Assembly: GCF_014200435.1 (NCBI RefSeq)
Contig: NZ_JACHBR010000001.1
Location: 186,001 to 250,000 of the forward strand
Source: Sphaerisporangium krabiense
Lineage (GTDB): Bacteria; Actinomycetota; Actinomycetes; Streptosporangiales; Streptosporangiaceae
Direction of reading: 5' to 3'
Length of the DNA stretch: 64,000 nt
Below are positions 20,101 to 28,029 of the stretch, piece by piece. Within the stretch, counting starts at the first letter, position 1. Every line of letters starts with the position of its first letter. The position numbers were made by a program, and so were the translations under genes. The notes beneath the pieces are model-generated. The model did no database searches. It was not told where the DNA came from and was given only the letters and a program-made list of their open reading frames with translations.

Positions 20101-21522
20101 CTGCAGGCGCGCCACGTGCGCGGCCAGGTCCTCGGCCGGGATGACCTCGCCGACGGCGAAGCGCCGGGCGACGGCCGCCTCCCCCGCCAGCAGGACCGTC
20201 CCCGCGGCCTTCGCGGCGGCGACGACGGCCTCGGCCAGCGGCTCGGCCTCGCGGGCGAGCCCGGCGACCGCGACCGGCGTGCCGTCCCTGCGCACCTCGA
20301 AGGCGCGCAGCCCGCGTTCCCGCCACACGGCGGCGTCGCCGGAGGGCAGGCGGTCCAGGTCGGCGAGCGGGGTGACCGACCACCCCTGTCCGTCCCCCGC
20401 CGCGCCGGGATCGGAGAGGTCGATCAGCGAGTGGAGCCGGGCGTACAGCTCGCCGGTCTTCGGTCCCTCGGCGAGGGGCTCCACGCGGTCGATCGTCCAT
20501 CCGCCGGTGGTGAGCACGGCCGCGTCCAGGATCACGGTGTCGGCCCGGTCCATGAGGCGCAGCGCCGTGGCGTCCAGGACGAGCGCGTCGCGGGCGGCCA
20601 GCGCGCGGCCGGCCACCCCGGCGAACGCGTCGCGGGTCAGGCCGGCGATCTTCGGCGTGGCGGCGACGAGGAGGGACAGGGCCCGGCGCCCGTGCGGGGT
20701 GAGCAGCCGGGTCCCGCCGTAGACGGCGAGGATGGCCGGGCCCGCCACCTGCCCGTACTTCTCCGCCGGGCCGTGCCGCAGGCTTCCGGGGCGCGGCCCG
20801 GTCCCGGCCTCGACGTGGTGGTAGGCGCCCGGCGTGGCGGCCAGCCGCTCCTGCGCCCGCGACCAGGAGGCCCGGACGGCCCTGGCCTCCACGTACCGGC
20901 ACAGCGACGAGGCCGCCTGCGCCACCAGCCCGAGCGGGCGCGCGGTGAGCGCCTGGGTGGTCAGCGTGAACGCCATGAACAGGGCCTCGGCGGGGGCGCG
21001 GCCGAGGCGGTCCTCGACGGCCTCGCGCGTGAAAGGGGTGGAGGCGGCCAGGTTCCCCAGGGCCGGCACGAGCGGGTCCACGGGGTGGATCCTCGCGACC
21101 TGCCCGGCGACGGCGAGCCCGGCGGCGGCCACGCTCGCCGCGAGGCGGACCGCCGCGCGCGCGTGCCGCTCGACGGGCCCGGCGGGAGGCCGCGGCGCGT
21201 CCTCCGGGCGGGGGTCCATCTCCTCGACGACCGCCGTCAGCGTCTCGAGGTCCGCGCCCCCGTCCGCCACGGTGACGAGGACCCGGCCGAGACGGCCGTT
21301 GACCTCGGCCCGCTCGACGCCGGGCACCGCGCGCAACCGCCGCTCCAGGGCTTGCGCCGCCTTCTCGGTGCCCGGCCCGCCGATGCCGTACAGGTCGACG
21401 TGGACACCGCCGGGGCACGGGACGGCTACGCGGGGGTGCGGCGGGAGGAGAGCGCCCAGGGGGCCGGGCAGCGCGGCCCGCAGCAGGGAGGCGGAGGAGG
21501 CCAGCACGTGCCTCAGCGCCAT
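17164..21522 (-). CDS. ctpI: Giant CtpI-like cation-transporting P-type ATPase
   Basis: Membrane pump of the long actinobacterial type represented by M. tuberculosis CtpI (about 1,630 aa; transported ion uncertain, calcium or other divalent cation suggested). Seen: 1,452 aa. The N-terminal part (about 35-95) resembles a heavy-metal-associated fold but lacks CxxC. Residues about 100-620 look like a degenerate P-type ATPase half without the phosphorylation motif. The C-terminal half is complete: TGES actuator motif, phosphorylated Asp in DKTGTLTEG at about 915, KGAPE nucleotide motif, TGDGANDAPA hinge at about 1,195 and several membrane helices. ATG 21522 follows GGAG; a longer opening upstream has no ribosome site. 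Confidence 0.88.
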   Translation of the reverse strand: MALRHVLASSASLLRAALPGPLGALLPPHPRVAVPCPGGVHVDLYGIGGPGTEKAAQALERRLRAVPGVERAEVNGRLGRVLVTVADGGADLETLTAVVEEMDPRPEDAPRPPAGPVERHARAAVRLAASVAAAGLAVAGQVARIHPVDPLVPALGNLAASTPFTREAVEDRLGRAPAEALFMAFTLTTQALTARPLGLVAQAASSLCRYVEARAVRASWSRAQERLAATPGAYHHVEAGTGPRPGSLRHGPAEKYGQVAGPAILAVYGGTRLLTPHGRRALSLLVAATPKIAGLTRDAFAGVAGRALAARDALVLDATALRLMDRADTVILDAAVLTTGGWTIDRVEPLAEGPKTGELYARLHSLIDLSDPGAAGDGQGWSVTPLADLDRLPSGDAAVWRERGLRAFEVRRDGTPVAVAGLAREAEPLAEAVVAAAKAAGTVLLAGEAAVARRFAVGEVIPAEDLAAHVARLQARGHGVVVVSRDAGPALAMADIGVGVPGAAGALPWDADVVTGPSGVHLILSCLPRAVRASTNGVRLGAVAAVVGGLLAIAGPEATALRRAYVLDAVASLTAVALGEWAGRVAARVPVPPPADVTPWHAMSVKEVLALLGSSADGISGDDAERRRTAAGAPEARPRSLARTTAEELANPLTPALAAGAVISALVGSVLDAVMISAVMLTNALLGGVQRFRADRALHRLTEATEVRVRLRRPDGVVSATKDDLAPGDVVELRAGDAVPADARVIKADGLEVDESTLTGESQLVTKTAAPTVAAAVADRASMVYQGTTVAAGSARAVIVATGELTEAGRSARLAAEPSPPTGVELRLRELSRRTLPVSIAAGVVLLLTDLLRGRPLAAALTPAVSLTVAAVPEGLPFVATLAELAAARRLSKRAALVRNPSTIEALGRVNVLCFDKTGTLTEGRIRLRYISDGRHGAAVEKAGDRLRRVLAAAVRASPRTGGGRVIAHPTDRAVLDGAERIGVTPGDGLDRWERVDVMPFEPGRGYHAVLGATGEGQLLTVKGAPEILLTRCDRVLRDGTPAPLDEAARRALEDEVDRLARQGYRVLAVAERRASDRGDLDESRVDELCFLGFLGLADPVRPTAAESVRRLARAGVRVVMVTGDHPSTAEAIAVELDALDGRRVMTGPELEEMDDESLTKVLPEVAVFARATPAHKARIVTCLRKAGEVVAVTGDGANDAPAIRMADVGIALGSRATPAARAAADLVVTDDRIETIVDAIVEGRAMWSSVRDALSILLGGNVGEIVFTVGTGLLAGGSALNARQLLLVNLLTDMAPALAVAVRPPASTDPDKLLAEGPEASLGESLTRDIYLRSAVTASAAIAAWAAGRLTGTQARANTIGLVALVAAQLFQTVAQGGRDRVVVAATLASLVMLVVVVSVPGVSTFFGSRPLGPVGWSIALGCAAAATYLGPAAQDVVRRARAAAPAPAPA

Positions 21523-21839
21523 ACGGCTCTCCAGCGGGCGCACCCCATCACCCCTCCACGCGGCAGGGGGGCACCTGGAAGCGGAGCCGCGTACGACCAG
21601 GTCGGGCGCGGCCTGCGGCGGCCGGACGGCCGTCCCCGACACTGTTCCTCCCCGTGCGACCGCATAAACCCGGACGGTCGTACAACGCCTGAAACGCCCG
21701 GTCGGCCGGGCGCGGCGCAGGTGCGCGGCCGGGCAGGCGTAAGGGGCCGGTCCACGGGCACGGGGACGGGGCGGCAGGCCACGGCCGCTCGCCGACGCCC
21801 GGACAGGACGGCGGCACATGAGGCGCGGAGCGGGGTGTC
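21523..21839. other. Divergent promoter region between ctpI and recQ
   Basis: 317 bp with no supported gene. It should contain the promoters of both divergent genes; a slightly AT-richer spot with GCATAAAC lies near 21663. I see several overlapping GC-rich inverted repeats (GGCCGGACGGCCGTCC near 21620) but no recognisable regulator site. Confidence 0.5.
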
Positions 21840-23513
21840 ATGGGTCTTCGGAAGACGGCCGGCGAGTGGGTCGGCAAGGTGCGCGCGGGGCGGCGGCTGA
21901 GCACGGTCGCCCGCCGGACGTTCGGCTGGCGCGAGCTGCGGCCCGGGCAGCGGGAGGCCATGGAGTACCTGCTGGACGGGCACGACGTGCTGGTGGTGAT
22001 GCCGACGGGCGGCGGGAAGTCGGCGGTGTACCAGGTGCCCGCGCTGCTCATCGACGGCCCGACGGTGGTGGTGTCGCCCCTGATCGCCCTGCAGCGCGAC
22101 CAGGTCGCCGGCCTCGCCGCGGCCGACGCGGGCGGCGCGGTCGCGGTGAACTCGGCCCAGCCCGACCGCGGGAGCGGCGCCTCGCTGGACCGGGTGCGCG
22201 CCGGAGACGCCGAGTTCGTCTTCCTGTCCCCCGAGCAGCTCGCCAAGCCGGAGGTGATCGACCGGCTGCGCGCCGCGCGCCCCTCGCTGATCGCCATCGA
22301 CGAGGCGCACTGCGTGTCGGCGTGGGGGCACGACTTCCGTCCCGACTACCTGCGGCTCGGCCAGGCGATCGAACGGCTCGGGCACCCGCCGGTGGTCGCG
22401 CTGACCGCGACGGCCGCGCCGCTGGTGCGCGACGACATCCTCGATGCGCTCGGGCTGTCCGGCGCGAAGGTGATCGTCCGCGGCTTCGACCGGCCGAACA
22501 TCCACCTGGAGGTGCGCAGGTTCGTCACCAAGGAGGACAAGCGCCGCGCGCTCGTCGAGGACGCCGCCGCCCGCACCGGCCTCGGCCTGGTGTACGTCGC
22601 GACGCGGCGCGCGGCCGAGGAGTACGCGGGCGCGCTGCGCGAGGCCGGGCGGCGCGCCGAGGCCTACCACGCGGGGATGAAGCCCGCCGACCGGCACCGG
22701 GTGCACGGGATGTTCCGCGACGGCGCTGTGGACGTCGTCGTCGCCACCTCGGCGTTCGGGATGGGCATCGACAAGCCCGACGTCCGGTACGTGCTGCACT
22801 CCGATCCGCCGGACTCGCCGGACTCCTACTACCAGGAGATCGGCCGGGCGGGCCGGGACGGGAAGCCCGCGGAAGCCGTCCTGTTCTACCGGCCCGAGGA
22901 CCTCGGCGTGCGCCGGTTCTTCGCCGGAGGGCGGGCCGACGAGGAGCTGCTGCTGCGCGTGGCGACGCTGGTGGGCGAGCACGGCGGCGCCGTCCCCGCC
23001 CGGGAGCTGCGCGAGCTGCTGGACATCGGGCCCTCGCGCCTGACCGGCGTGGTCAACCTGCTGGAGCGGGTGGGGGCCGTCACGCTCACCGACCGCGGCG
23101 ACCTGCGGCCCCTGCCGGGCGGGCCGCCGCCGGAGCGCGCGGCGGCCGAGGCGGTGGAGCTGGACGACACGCGGCGGCGGGTCGACGAGTCCAGGATCGA
23201 GATGATGCGCGGCTACGCCGAGACGACGGGGTGCCGCAGGCGGGCGCTGCTGGAGTACTTCGGCGAGCCGTACGAGCGGGCGTGCGGCAACTGCGACACC
23301 TGCCAGGCGGGCGCGGCGTCCACGCCGGCGGCCGGGCGGGCGGAGGAGGGGCCGTTCCCGATGCACGCCAAGGTGGTCCACAAGGAGTGGGGCGCGGGTG
23401 TGGTGATGAGCCGCGATCCCGACCGGATCACGGTGCTGTTCGAGGAGGTCGGGTACAAGACCCTCTCGCTGCCGGCGGTGCGGCGCGACGACCTGCTGGT
23501 CCTGGCGTCCTGA
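21840..23513 (+). CDS. recQ: RecQ-family ATP-dependent DNA helicase
   Basis: 3'-5' superfamily 2 helicase for recombination and repair. Seen: 557 aa; motif 0 FGWRELRPGQREAM, Walker A MPTGGGKS with Lys60, motif II DEAHCVSAWGHDFR (Asp154-His157, the RecQ signature), TATAAP motif III, HAGMKPADR, AFGMGIDKPDVRYV and QEIGRAGRDG. The zinc domain is present (C...CxxC in GCRRRALLEYF and CGNCDTCQ). There is no HRDC domain; the end instead carries a compact 55-residue module (HAKVVHKEWGAGVVMS ... KTLSLPAVRRDDLL), as in many actinobacterial RecQ proteins. Convergent with the KdpE-like gene. Confidence 0.93.
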   Translation: MGLRKTAGEWVGKVRAGRRLSTVARRTFGWRELRPGQREAMEYLLDGHDVLVVMPTGGGKSAVYQVPALLIDGPTVVVSPLIALQRDQVAGLAAADAGGAVAVNSAQPDRGSGASLDRVRAGDAEFVFLSPEQLAKPEVIDRLRAARPSLIAIDEAHCVSAWGHDFRPDYLRLGQAIERLGHPPVVALTATAAPLVRDDILDALGLSGAKVIVRGFDRPNIHLEVRRFVTKEDKRRALVEDAAARTGLGLVYVATRRAAEEYAGALREAGRRAEAYHAGMKPADRHRVHGMFRDGAVDVVVATSAFGMGIDKPDVRYVLHSDPPDSPDSYYQEIGRAGRDGKPAEAVLFYRPEDLGVRRFFAGGRADEELLLRVATLVGEHGGAVPARELRELLDIGPSRLTGVVNLLERVGAVTLTDRGDLRPLPGGPPPERAAAEAVELDDTRRRVDESRIEMMRGYAETTGCRRRALLEYFGEPYERACGNCDTCQAGAASTPAAGRAEEGPFPMHAKVVHKEWGAGVVMSRDPDRITVLFEEVGYKTLSLPAVRRDDLLVLAS

Positions 23514-23524
23514 GCCCGGCGGAG

Positions 23525-23545
23525 GCCGGTCCCCCGATGACCGGC
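23525..23545. terminator. Small hairpin between convergent recQ and the kdpE-like gene
   Basis: Arms GCCGGT and ACCGGC with a 9-base loop in the 42-bp convergent gap; short, so only a possible bidirectional terminator. Confidence 0.3.
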
Positions 23546-23555
23546 ACGGCCCCGT

Positions 23556-24224
23556 CTACGGCTGGAAGCGGTAGCCCATTCCCGGCTCGGTGAGCAGGTG
23601 GCACGGGTGGGCGGGGTCGGCCTCCAGCTTGCGCCGGAGCTGCACCATGTACTGCCGCAGGTAGTGCGTCTCCTTCACGTAGTTGCTCCCCCAGACCTCG
23701 GTGAGCAGGCGGCGCTGGCTGATCAGCTTGCCCGGGTTGCGCAGCAGGATCGTCAGCAGGTGCCACTCGGTGGGCGTGAGCCGTACGCCGCCCGAGACCG
23801 TCTTGGCGACCAGGTCGACGACGTGGTCGCCGACGGGGATCTCGGCCAGTTCCTCCTCCTGTGTGGCCGCGCGCCGGGTGACGGCGCGGATCCTGGCGAG
23901 GAGCTCGTCGATCCCGAACGGTTTGGTCACGTAGTCATCGGCGCCCGCGTCCAGCGCGTCCACCTTGTCGGCGCTGCCGGACCTGCCGGACAGCACGATG
24001 ATCGGCACCTTGGTCCAGCCCCGCAGCCCGTGGATCACGTCCACGCCGTCGATGTCGGGAAGGCCCAGGTCCAGCACGACCAGGTCGGGGTGCCACCCGG
24101 CGGCCTGGCGCAGCGCGGTGCCGCCGTCCCTGGCCACCTCGACCTCGTAGTGCCGCGCGAGGAGGTTGATACGCAGGGCCCGCAGTAGCTGGGGTTCGTC
24201 GTCAACGACGAGAATCTTGGTCAT
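23556..24224 (-). CDS. kdpE: KdpE-like OmpR-family response regulator, orphan
   Basis: DNA-binding response regulator that in its family controls the KdpFABC potassium pump. Seen: 222 aa; receiver domain with acidic pair in VVDDE, phospho-accepting Asp52 in VVLDLGLPDIDG, Lys in VTKPF; OmpR winged helix at about 130-220 (LTPTEWHLLTILLRNPGKLISQ, YVKETHYLRQYMVQLRRKLE), highly KdpE-like. ATG 24224 follows GGGCGG; a 34-residue upstream extension is not homologous. No KdpD sensor or kdpFABC genes lie in the window, so the partner must be elsewhere or it is a diverged orphan. Confidence 0.88.
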   Translation of the reverse strand: MTKILVVDDEPQLLRALRINLLARHYEVEVARDGGTALRQAAGWHPDLVVLDLGLPDIDGVDVIHGLRGWTKVPIIVLSGRSGSADKVDALDAGADDYVTKPFGIDELLARIRAVTRRAATQEEELAEIPVGDHVVDLVAKTVSGGVRLTPTEWHLLTILLRNPGKLISQRRLLTEVWGSNYVKETHYLRQYMVQLRRKLEADPAHPCHLLTEPGMGYRFQP

Positions 24225-24368
24225 ACGCCGCCCGCTCTGAAGTAATTCGGCAGAGTGAGGATCATAGTCAAGCCGCTCCCCCGAAGTCTCCTCTGGGTGG
24301 AGGGTGCGGCGTTCCCCCTCAGCCAATCGTGCCCGAGCGGGCGGCGTGCGCCGCGCGGAGCCCCCGGC

Positions 24369-25097
24369 CTACCGGGTGTCCACCGCGCGTCCTCGCCCGC
24401 CGGGGAACAGCGGCGTGCCGAGGATCGCGTAGCCGACGACGGCCAGGCAGGCGAACCCGAGCACCAGGCCCCACGTCACGTCCGTGAGGTGGTGCATGCC
24501 CCGGTACAGGCGCGAGACGGCGACGATGAGCGGGCCCGCGAGCCCGAGGCCCCACCACAGCGCCTTGAGCAGGGCGTGACGGTGGGCGTGCAGGGCCAGG
24601 ACCAGCGCCATGCCGCAGTAGAAGCCGACGGCGGCGCTGGTGTGGCCGGAGGGGAAGCTGGAGGTCGGCGGCGCGGGGTCCAGGTGGTGGACCTGGGGGC
24701 GCGGCCGCTGGATGAACACGGTGGCCTGCAGGAACACCAGCGACTGCGACCACACGGCGAGGATGATGAAGATCGATTCACGCCAGCGGTGGAAGACCAG
24801 CCGGAAGGCGATCGCGGCGATCGCGGTGAGCACCACGATCACCGGCGTGTCCGACAGCATGGACCCGTAGTGCGTGAGGGTGTTGAACAGCGATGTGCGG
24901 TCCTGCTCCAGGCCCTGGTTGACCGCGAGCTCGCCCGCCACCTCGCTGTGCAGCGGCCTGGTGATCAGCCACCCGACGCCGTCGGTGACGAGCGCGATCA
25001 GCACGACCGGGAGTAAGAGAAGGCGCGCGGCCCATGCCGCGGTGGAGGACCACCGGGAGCCGTCCGCCGTCCTGACCTGACTAGCCTCCGTGACCAT
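24369..25097 (-). CDS. PAP2-superfamily membrane phosphatase
   Basis: Membrane phosphatase that may dephosphorylate polyprenyl diphosphate or phosphatidate-like lipids. Seen: 242 aa with about six hydrophobic segments and the three PAP2 motifs: QRPRPQ (K/RxxxxxxRP remnant), FPSGHTSAA with the catalytic His, and SRLYRGMHHLTDV. ATG 25097 follows GGGAAGAGAG and overlaps the end of the upstream PAP2 gene by 17 bp, indicating translational coupling. Third gene of a YihY-PAP2-PAP2 operon. The usual first PAP2 Lys is hard to place, so substrate class is open. Confidence 0.88.
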   Translation of the reverse strand: MVTEASQVRTADGSRWSSTAAWAARLLLLPVVLIALVTDGVGWLITRPLHSEVAGELAVNQGLEQDRTSLFNTLTHYGSMLSDTPVIVVLTAIAAIAFRLVFHRWRESIFIILAVWSQSLVFLQATVFIQRPRPQVHHLDPAPPTSSFPSGHTSAAVGFYCGMALVLALHAHRHALLKALWWGLGLAGPLIVAVSRLYRGMHHLTDVTWGLVLGFACLAVVGYAILGTPLFPGGRGRAVDTR

Positions 25098-25986
25098 GCT
25101 CTCTTCCCTTCGGGGATATCTCTTCCTTGGCCTCCGGTTCCACGCCCTCGCGGTGCGGCGCGGCGGGGCGGCGGCCGATCTCACGACGCCATGTCTCGAA
25201 GGCCGCGGTCGTGGCGGCGATCACCGCCACGCCGAGCACGATGCCCGCCGTCACGTCGCTGACCCAGTGCACGCCGAGGGCGACCCGCGTGTAGGCGACG
25301 CCGGCGACGATCACCCCGGCGACGGCCCAGGCGATCGTCCGCTGCCTGCCGCGCAGCATGGGCAGGATCAGCAGGACCATCACCCCCGCGCCCAGGGTGG
25401 CGTTGAGGGCGTGGCCGGACGGGAACGACGCGCCCGGCGCGATCGCCACGGGGTCGGGCAGGTGCGGACGGGCGCGCGCGACGATCACCTTCAGCGCCAG
25501 CCCGAGCAGCCCGCCGACGGTGATCGTGGTGACCGCCCACGCGGCGAGCCGCGGCGCGCGCCGCCACACCAGGTAGATCGCGGCCAGGCCGACGACCACG
25601 CGCCAGACCTCGGGGGCGAAGACGTGCGTCCAGATCTGCAGGGCCGTCACCCAGCCGGGCCGGCCGACCGCGAAGGCGTGCAGGTCGCGGGCGACGCTCT
25701 CGTCCAGGTCGTTCAGCGGGCCGAAGGAGGTCTGGACCAGGACGAGCAGCAGCGTGAACGGCACCAGGGCCAGGAACACCGCGCCGGAGGCCAGCGTGAG
25801 CCGGAGCCCGAGCCGTCTCTCGCGGTCGAACCGCCTGCCGAACCAGCCGCCCGTTCCGCCCGGCCTCTCCACCGTGTCAGGCCCGGCCTTGTTGCCGTCG
25901 ATGCCCTTGATCCCTTTGTTCCGCCGGTCCGCCCCGCGCGTCAGGCCGTCACGCCGCGAACCGAGATGATCACCGTACGTACTCAT
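25081..25986 (-). CDS. PAP2-superfamily membrane phosphatase with cytoplasmic tails
   Basis: Second PAP2 phosphatase of the same operon. Seen: 301 aa; a charged N-terminal region of about 60 residues, hydrophobic segments from about 65 on, motif 1 KVIVARARPHLPDP, motif 2 FPSGHALNA, motif 3 TRVALGVHWVSDVTAG, and a hydrophilic C-terminal tail of about 35 residues (Pro, Glu, Lys). All three motifs are intact, as in undecaprenyl-diphosphate phosphatases of the PAP2 type (inference). It starts 3 bp after the YihY gene and overlaps the next PAP2 gene. Confidence 0.88.
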   Translation of the reverse strand: MSTYGDHLGSRRDGLTRGADRRNKGIKGIDGNKAGPDTVERPGGTGGWFGRRFDRERRLGLRLTLASGAVFLALVPFTLLLVLVQTSFGPLNDLDESVARDLHAFAVGRPGWVTALQIWTHVFAPEVWRVVVGLAAIYLVWRRAPRLAAWAVTTITVGGLLGLALKVIVARARPHLPDPVAIAPGASFPSGHALNATLGAGVMVLLILPMLRGRQRTIAWAVAGVIVAGVAYTRVALGVHWVSDVTAGIVLGVAVIAATTAAFETWRREIGRRPAAPHREGVEPEAKEEISPKGREHGHGG

Positions 25987-25989
25987 CGC

Positions 25990-27021
25990 TCACCCTACCT
26001 CCGCGGCCTGCCTGACCTCGGACATCTCCACGCCGCGCGGACGCGGCCCGCCGTGGGCCGGGCCGCCCGCCGGCCCCGGGTCCGGAGTGGCCGGCCGTCC
26101 CACGCCGCCGCGGCACGCCTCCAGCTGCGCGGCGAAGGACAGGCCGAGGAACAACGCCACCGAGCTGAGCAGGGACCACAGCATGAGCGCCATCACGGCG
26201 GTCAGCGGGCCGTAGGTCTGGCCGAACGAGCCGGACCTCTCCACGTACAGGGACAGGCCCCAGCTGAAGACCGTCCACAGCCCCAGCGCGACGATGGCGC
26301 CGCCCGCGAGCCAGGTGTGCCCGGGCTGCCTGCGGCGGGGCGCGGCGCGGAACAGGACGGAGGCCGACAGCACGGCCAGCAGGAATCCGGCCGGCCAGCG
26401 CAGCAGCGTCCACGCGGTGAGGGCCGTGTCGCTCCAGTGGTACACCTCGGCGAACGCGCGGCCGAGACCCGTGCCGCCGACCAGGATGATGAAGCCCACC
26501 GTCATGAACGACCCGGCGGTGACCGCCATGACCAGCGCCTTCAGGTACTTGCGGCGGAAGGGGCTGTCGCGTTCGACGCCGTAGATGCGGTTGGCGCCCC
26601 GCTCGACCTGGGCCATGGCCGTGGTCAGCCCGGACAGCGCGGTCAGCAGGCCGAGCCACAGGGCGATGGCGCCTCCGTCGCCGGCGTGGCGGCGGCCGAC
26701 CTCCAGGGCGTCCCTGACCACCTGCGCCCCGGACACGGGCGCGAACCGGTGGATGGCCAGTTCGAGGGCGCGGCCGAGGCTCTCCTGATGGAGGACGGAG
26801 CTGAGCCCCACGACGGCGATGACGCCGGGGATCACCGACAGGCAGATCTGGAAGGCCAGCGCCCGCGAGTGGCTGAAGCCGTCCCCGTAGCGGAAGCGCA
26901 CGATCGAGTCGCGGACGAGGTGCCATCCGCCGTAGCGGCGCAGCGTGGCCCACGCGTCGTCGGCGTCGAGCTCCTCGCCGGTCATCGACCGGGTCTCGGG
27001 CACCGTGTTGGCGGTTCCCAC
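25990..27021 (-). CDS. YihY/BrkB-family inner-membrane protein
   Basis: Polytopic membrane protein of the YihY/virulence factor BrkB family, formerly called ribonuclease BN; actual function unknown, possibly transport or envelope homeostasis. Seen: 343 aa; RFRYGDGFSHSRALAFQICLSVIPG near 42-66, the family hallmark, then helices and GANRIYGVERDSPFRRKYLKAL, followed by WNxxLY-like segment WGLSLYVERSGSFGQTYGPL and a last helix before a Pro/Gly tail. GTG 27021 follows GGAGG with 9-base spacing. First gene of the operon with two PAP2 phosphatases, which suggests a shared role in lipid-carrier or envelope metabolism (inference). Confidence 0.88.
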   Translation of the reverse strand: MGTANTVPETRSMTGEELDADDAWATLRRYGGWHLVRDSIVRFRYGDGFSHSRALAFQICLSVIPGVIAVVGLSSVLHQESLGRALELAIHRFAPVSGAQVVRDALEVGRRHAGDGGAIALWLGLLTALSGLTTAMAQVERGANRIYGVERDSPFRRKYLKALVMAVTAGSFMTVGFIILVGGTGLGRAFAEVYHWSDTALTAWTLLRWPAGFLLAVLSASVLFRAAPRRRQPGHTWLAGGAIVALGLWTVFSWGLSLYVERSGSFGQTYGPLTAVMALMLWSLLSSVALFLGLSFAAQLEACRGGVGRPATPDPGPAGGPAHGGPRPRGVEMSEVRQAAEVG

Positions 27022-27163
27022 CGGTCAGCCCTCCGCCCCGCGCGGGACGCGCGGCTCGGCGGGCGCGCCGTTCGGCGCGGTAGCGATCACTCCGGACATG
27101 GCAGTGCGTGCTACCCGGAAAGTTGGGATTTGAACGGTTTTTGCGGACGTAAGCCGCTGCGCC

Positions 27164-27901
27164 CTAGGCGCCGGCCATGACCTCGGCGACCACGCAACTG
27201 ATGTTGTCCGGCCCGCCGCCCTCCTTGGCGAGGTCGATCAGCCGCTGGGCCGTCACGCCGAGGTCGTCGCCCGCGCTCAGCGTCTCGTGCAGGACCCCCG
27301 CGCCGACGACGCCGCTCAGGCCGTCCGAGCAGATGAGGTACCGGTCGCCCGCGTAGGCGTCGCGCATCGACAGGTCGGGCTCGACCGAGCCGCTGCCGCC
27401 GAGCGCGCGCATGAGCAGCGACCTGCGCGGATGCGCCGCCGCCTGCTCGGCGGTCATCTGCCCGTCGTCCACGAGGGACTGGACGAGGGTGTGATCGCGG
27501 GTGATCTGGTAAAGGTAACCGTCGCGCAGCATGTAGCCACGGGAGTCGCCGATGTGGGCGAGCGCGAACCGCCTGCCGTCCCAGAGCATGGCCGTGAGGG
27601 TGGTGCCCATGCCGGTGAGTTTGGGGTCGCGGTCCGCCATGTCCCTGAGCCTGCGGTCCGCCTCCGCGATGGTGGCGCCCAGGGCGCCGAGCACGTCGGA
27701 GCCGGGCGGGTCGCCGTCGAGGACGGACAGGGCGGCGATGACGGTCGCGCTCGCCACCTCGCCGTGGCTGTGCCCGCCCATGCCGTCGGCGACGGCGAGC
27801 AGCCGGGGCCCGGCGTACACCGAGTCCTCGTTGCGCTGGCGGCGGAGGCCGACGTCGGTGCGAGCCGCGTAACGCAGCGTGAGCGTCGCGTTGTTCGACA
27901 T
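27164..27901 (-). CDS. PP2C-family Ser/Thr protein phosphatase
   Basis: Metal-dependent phosphatase that reverses Ser/Thr kinase action. Seen: 245 aa, a catalytic domain only; RTDVGLRRQRNEDS (motif 1 Arg, metal Asp), AVADGMGGHSHGEVAS (metal Asp), GMGTTLTAMLW, AHIGDSRGYMLRDG, ICSDGLSGVV, and GGPDNISCVV at the end, all metal-binding Asp residues present. There is no membrane helix, unlike PstP of mycobacteria. It is divergent from the N6 DNA methylase with a 128-bp gap, and a Ser/Thr kinase follows the methylase, so it may oppose that kinase (inference). The start at 27901 has GAGG close upstream. Confidence 0.92.
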   Translation of the reverse strand: MSNNATLTLRYAARTDVGLRRQRNEDSVYAGPRLLAVADGMGGHSHGEVASATVIAALSVLDGDPPGSDVLGALGATIAEADRRLRDMADRDPKLTGMGTTLTAMLWDGRRFALAHIGDSRGYMLRDGYLYQITRDHTLVQSLVDDGQMTAEQAAAHPRRSLLMRALGGSGSVEPDLSMRDAYAGDRYLICSDGLSGVVGAGVLHETLSAGDDLGVTAQRLIDLAKEGGGPDNISCVVAEVMAGA

Positions 27902-28029
27902 GGCCTCAGTAAATCATTGGTTGAATCACTTCACAAGCATCTAATTTGTGGATCGCGACGGCATGGTGGACTAATCTGGCCGTGGGGAGCCGCGGTGACC
28001 CCTTGGGTGAGCAGGGAGATGTGCGATAG

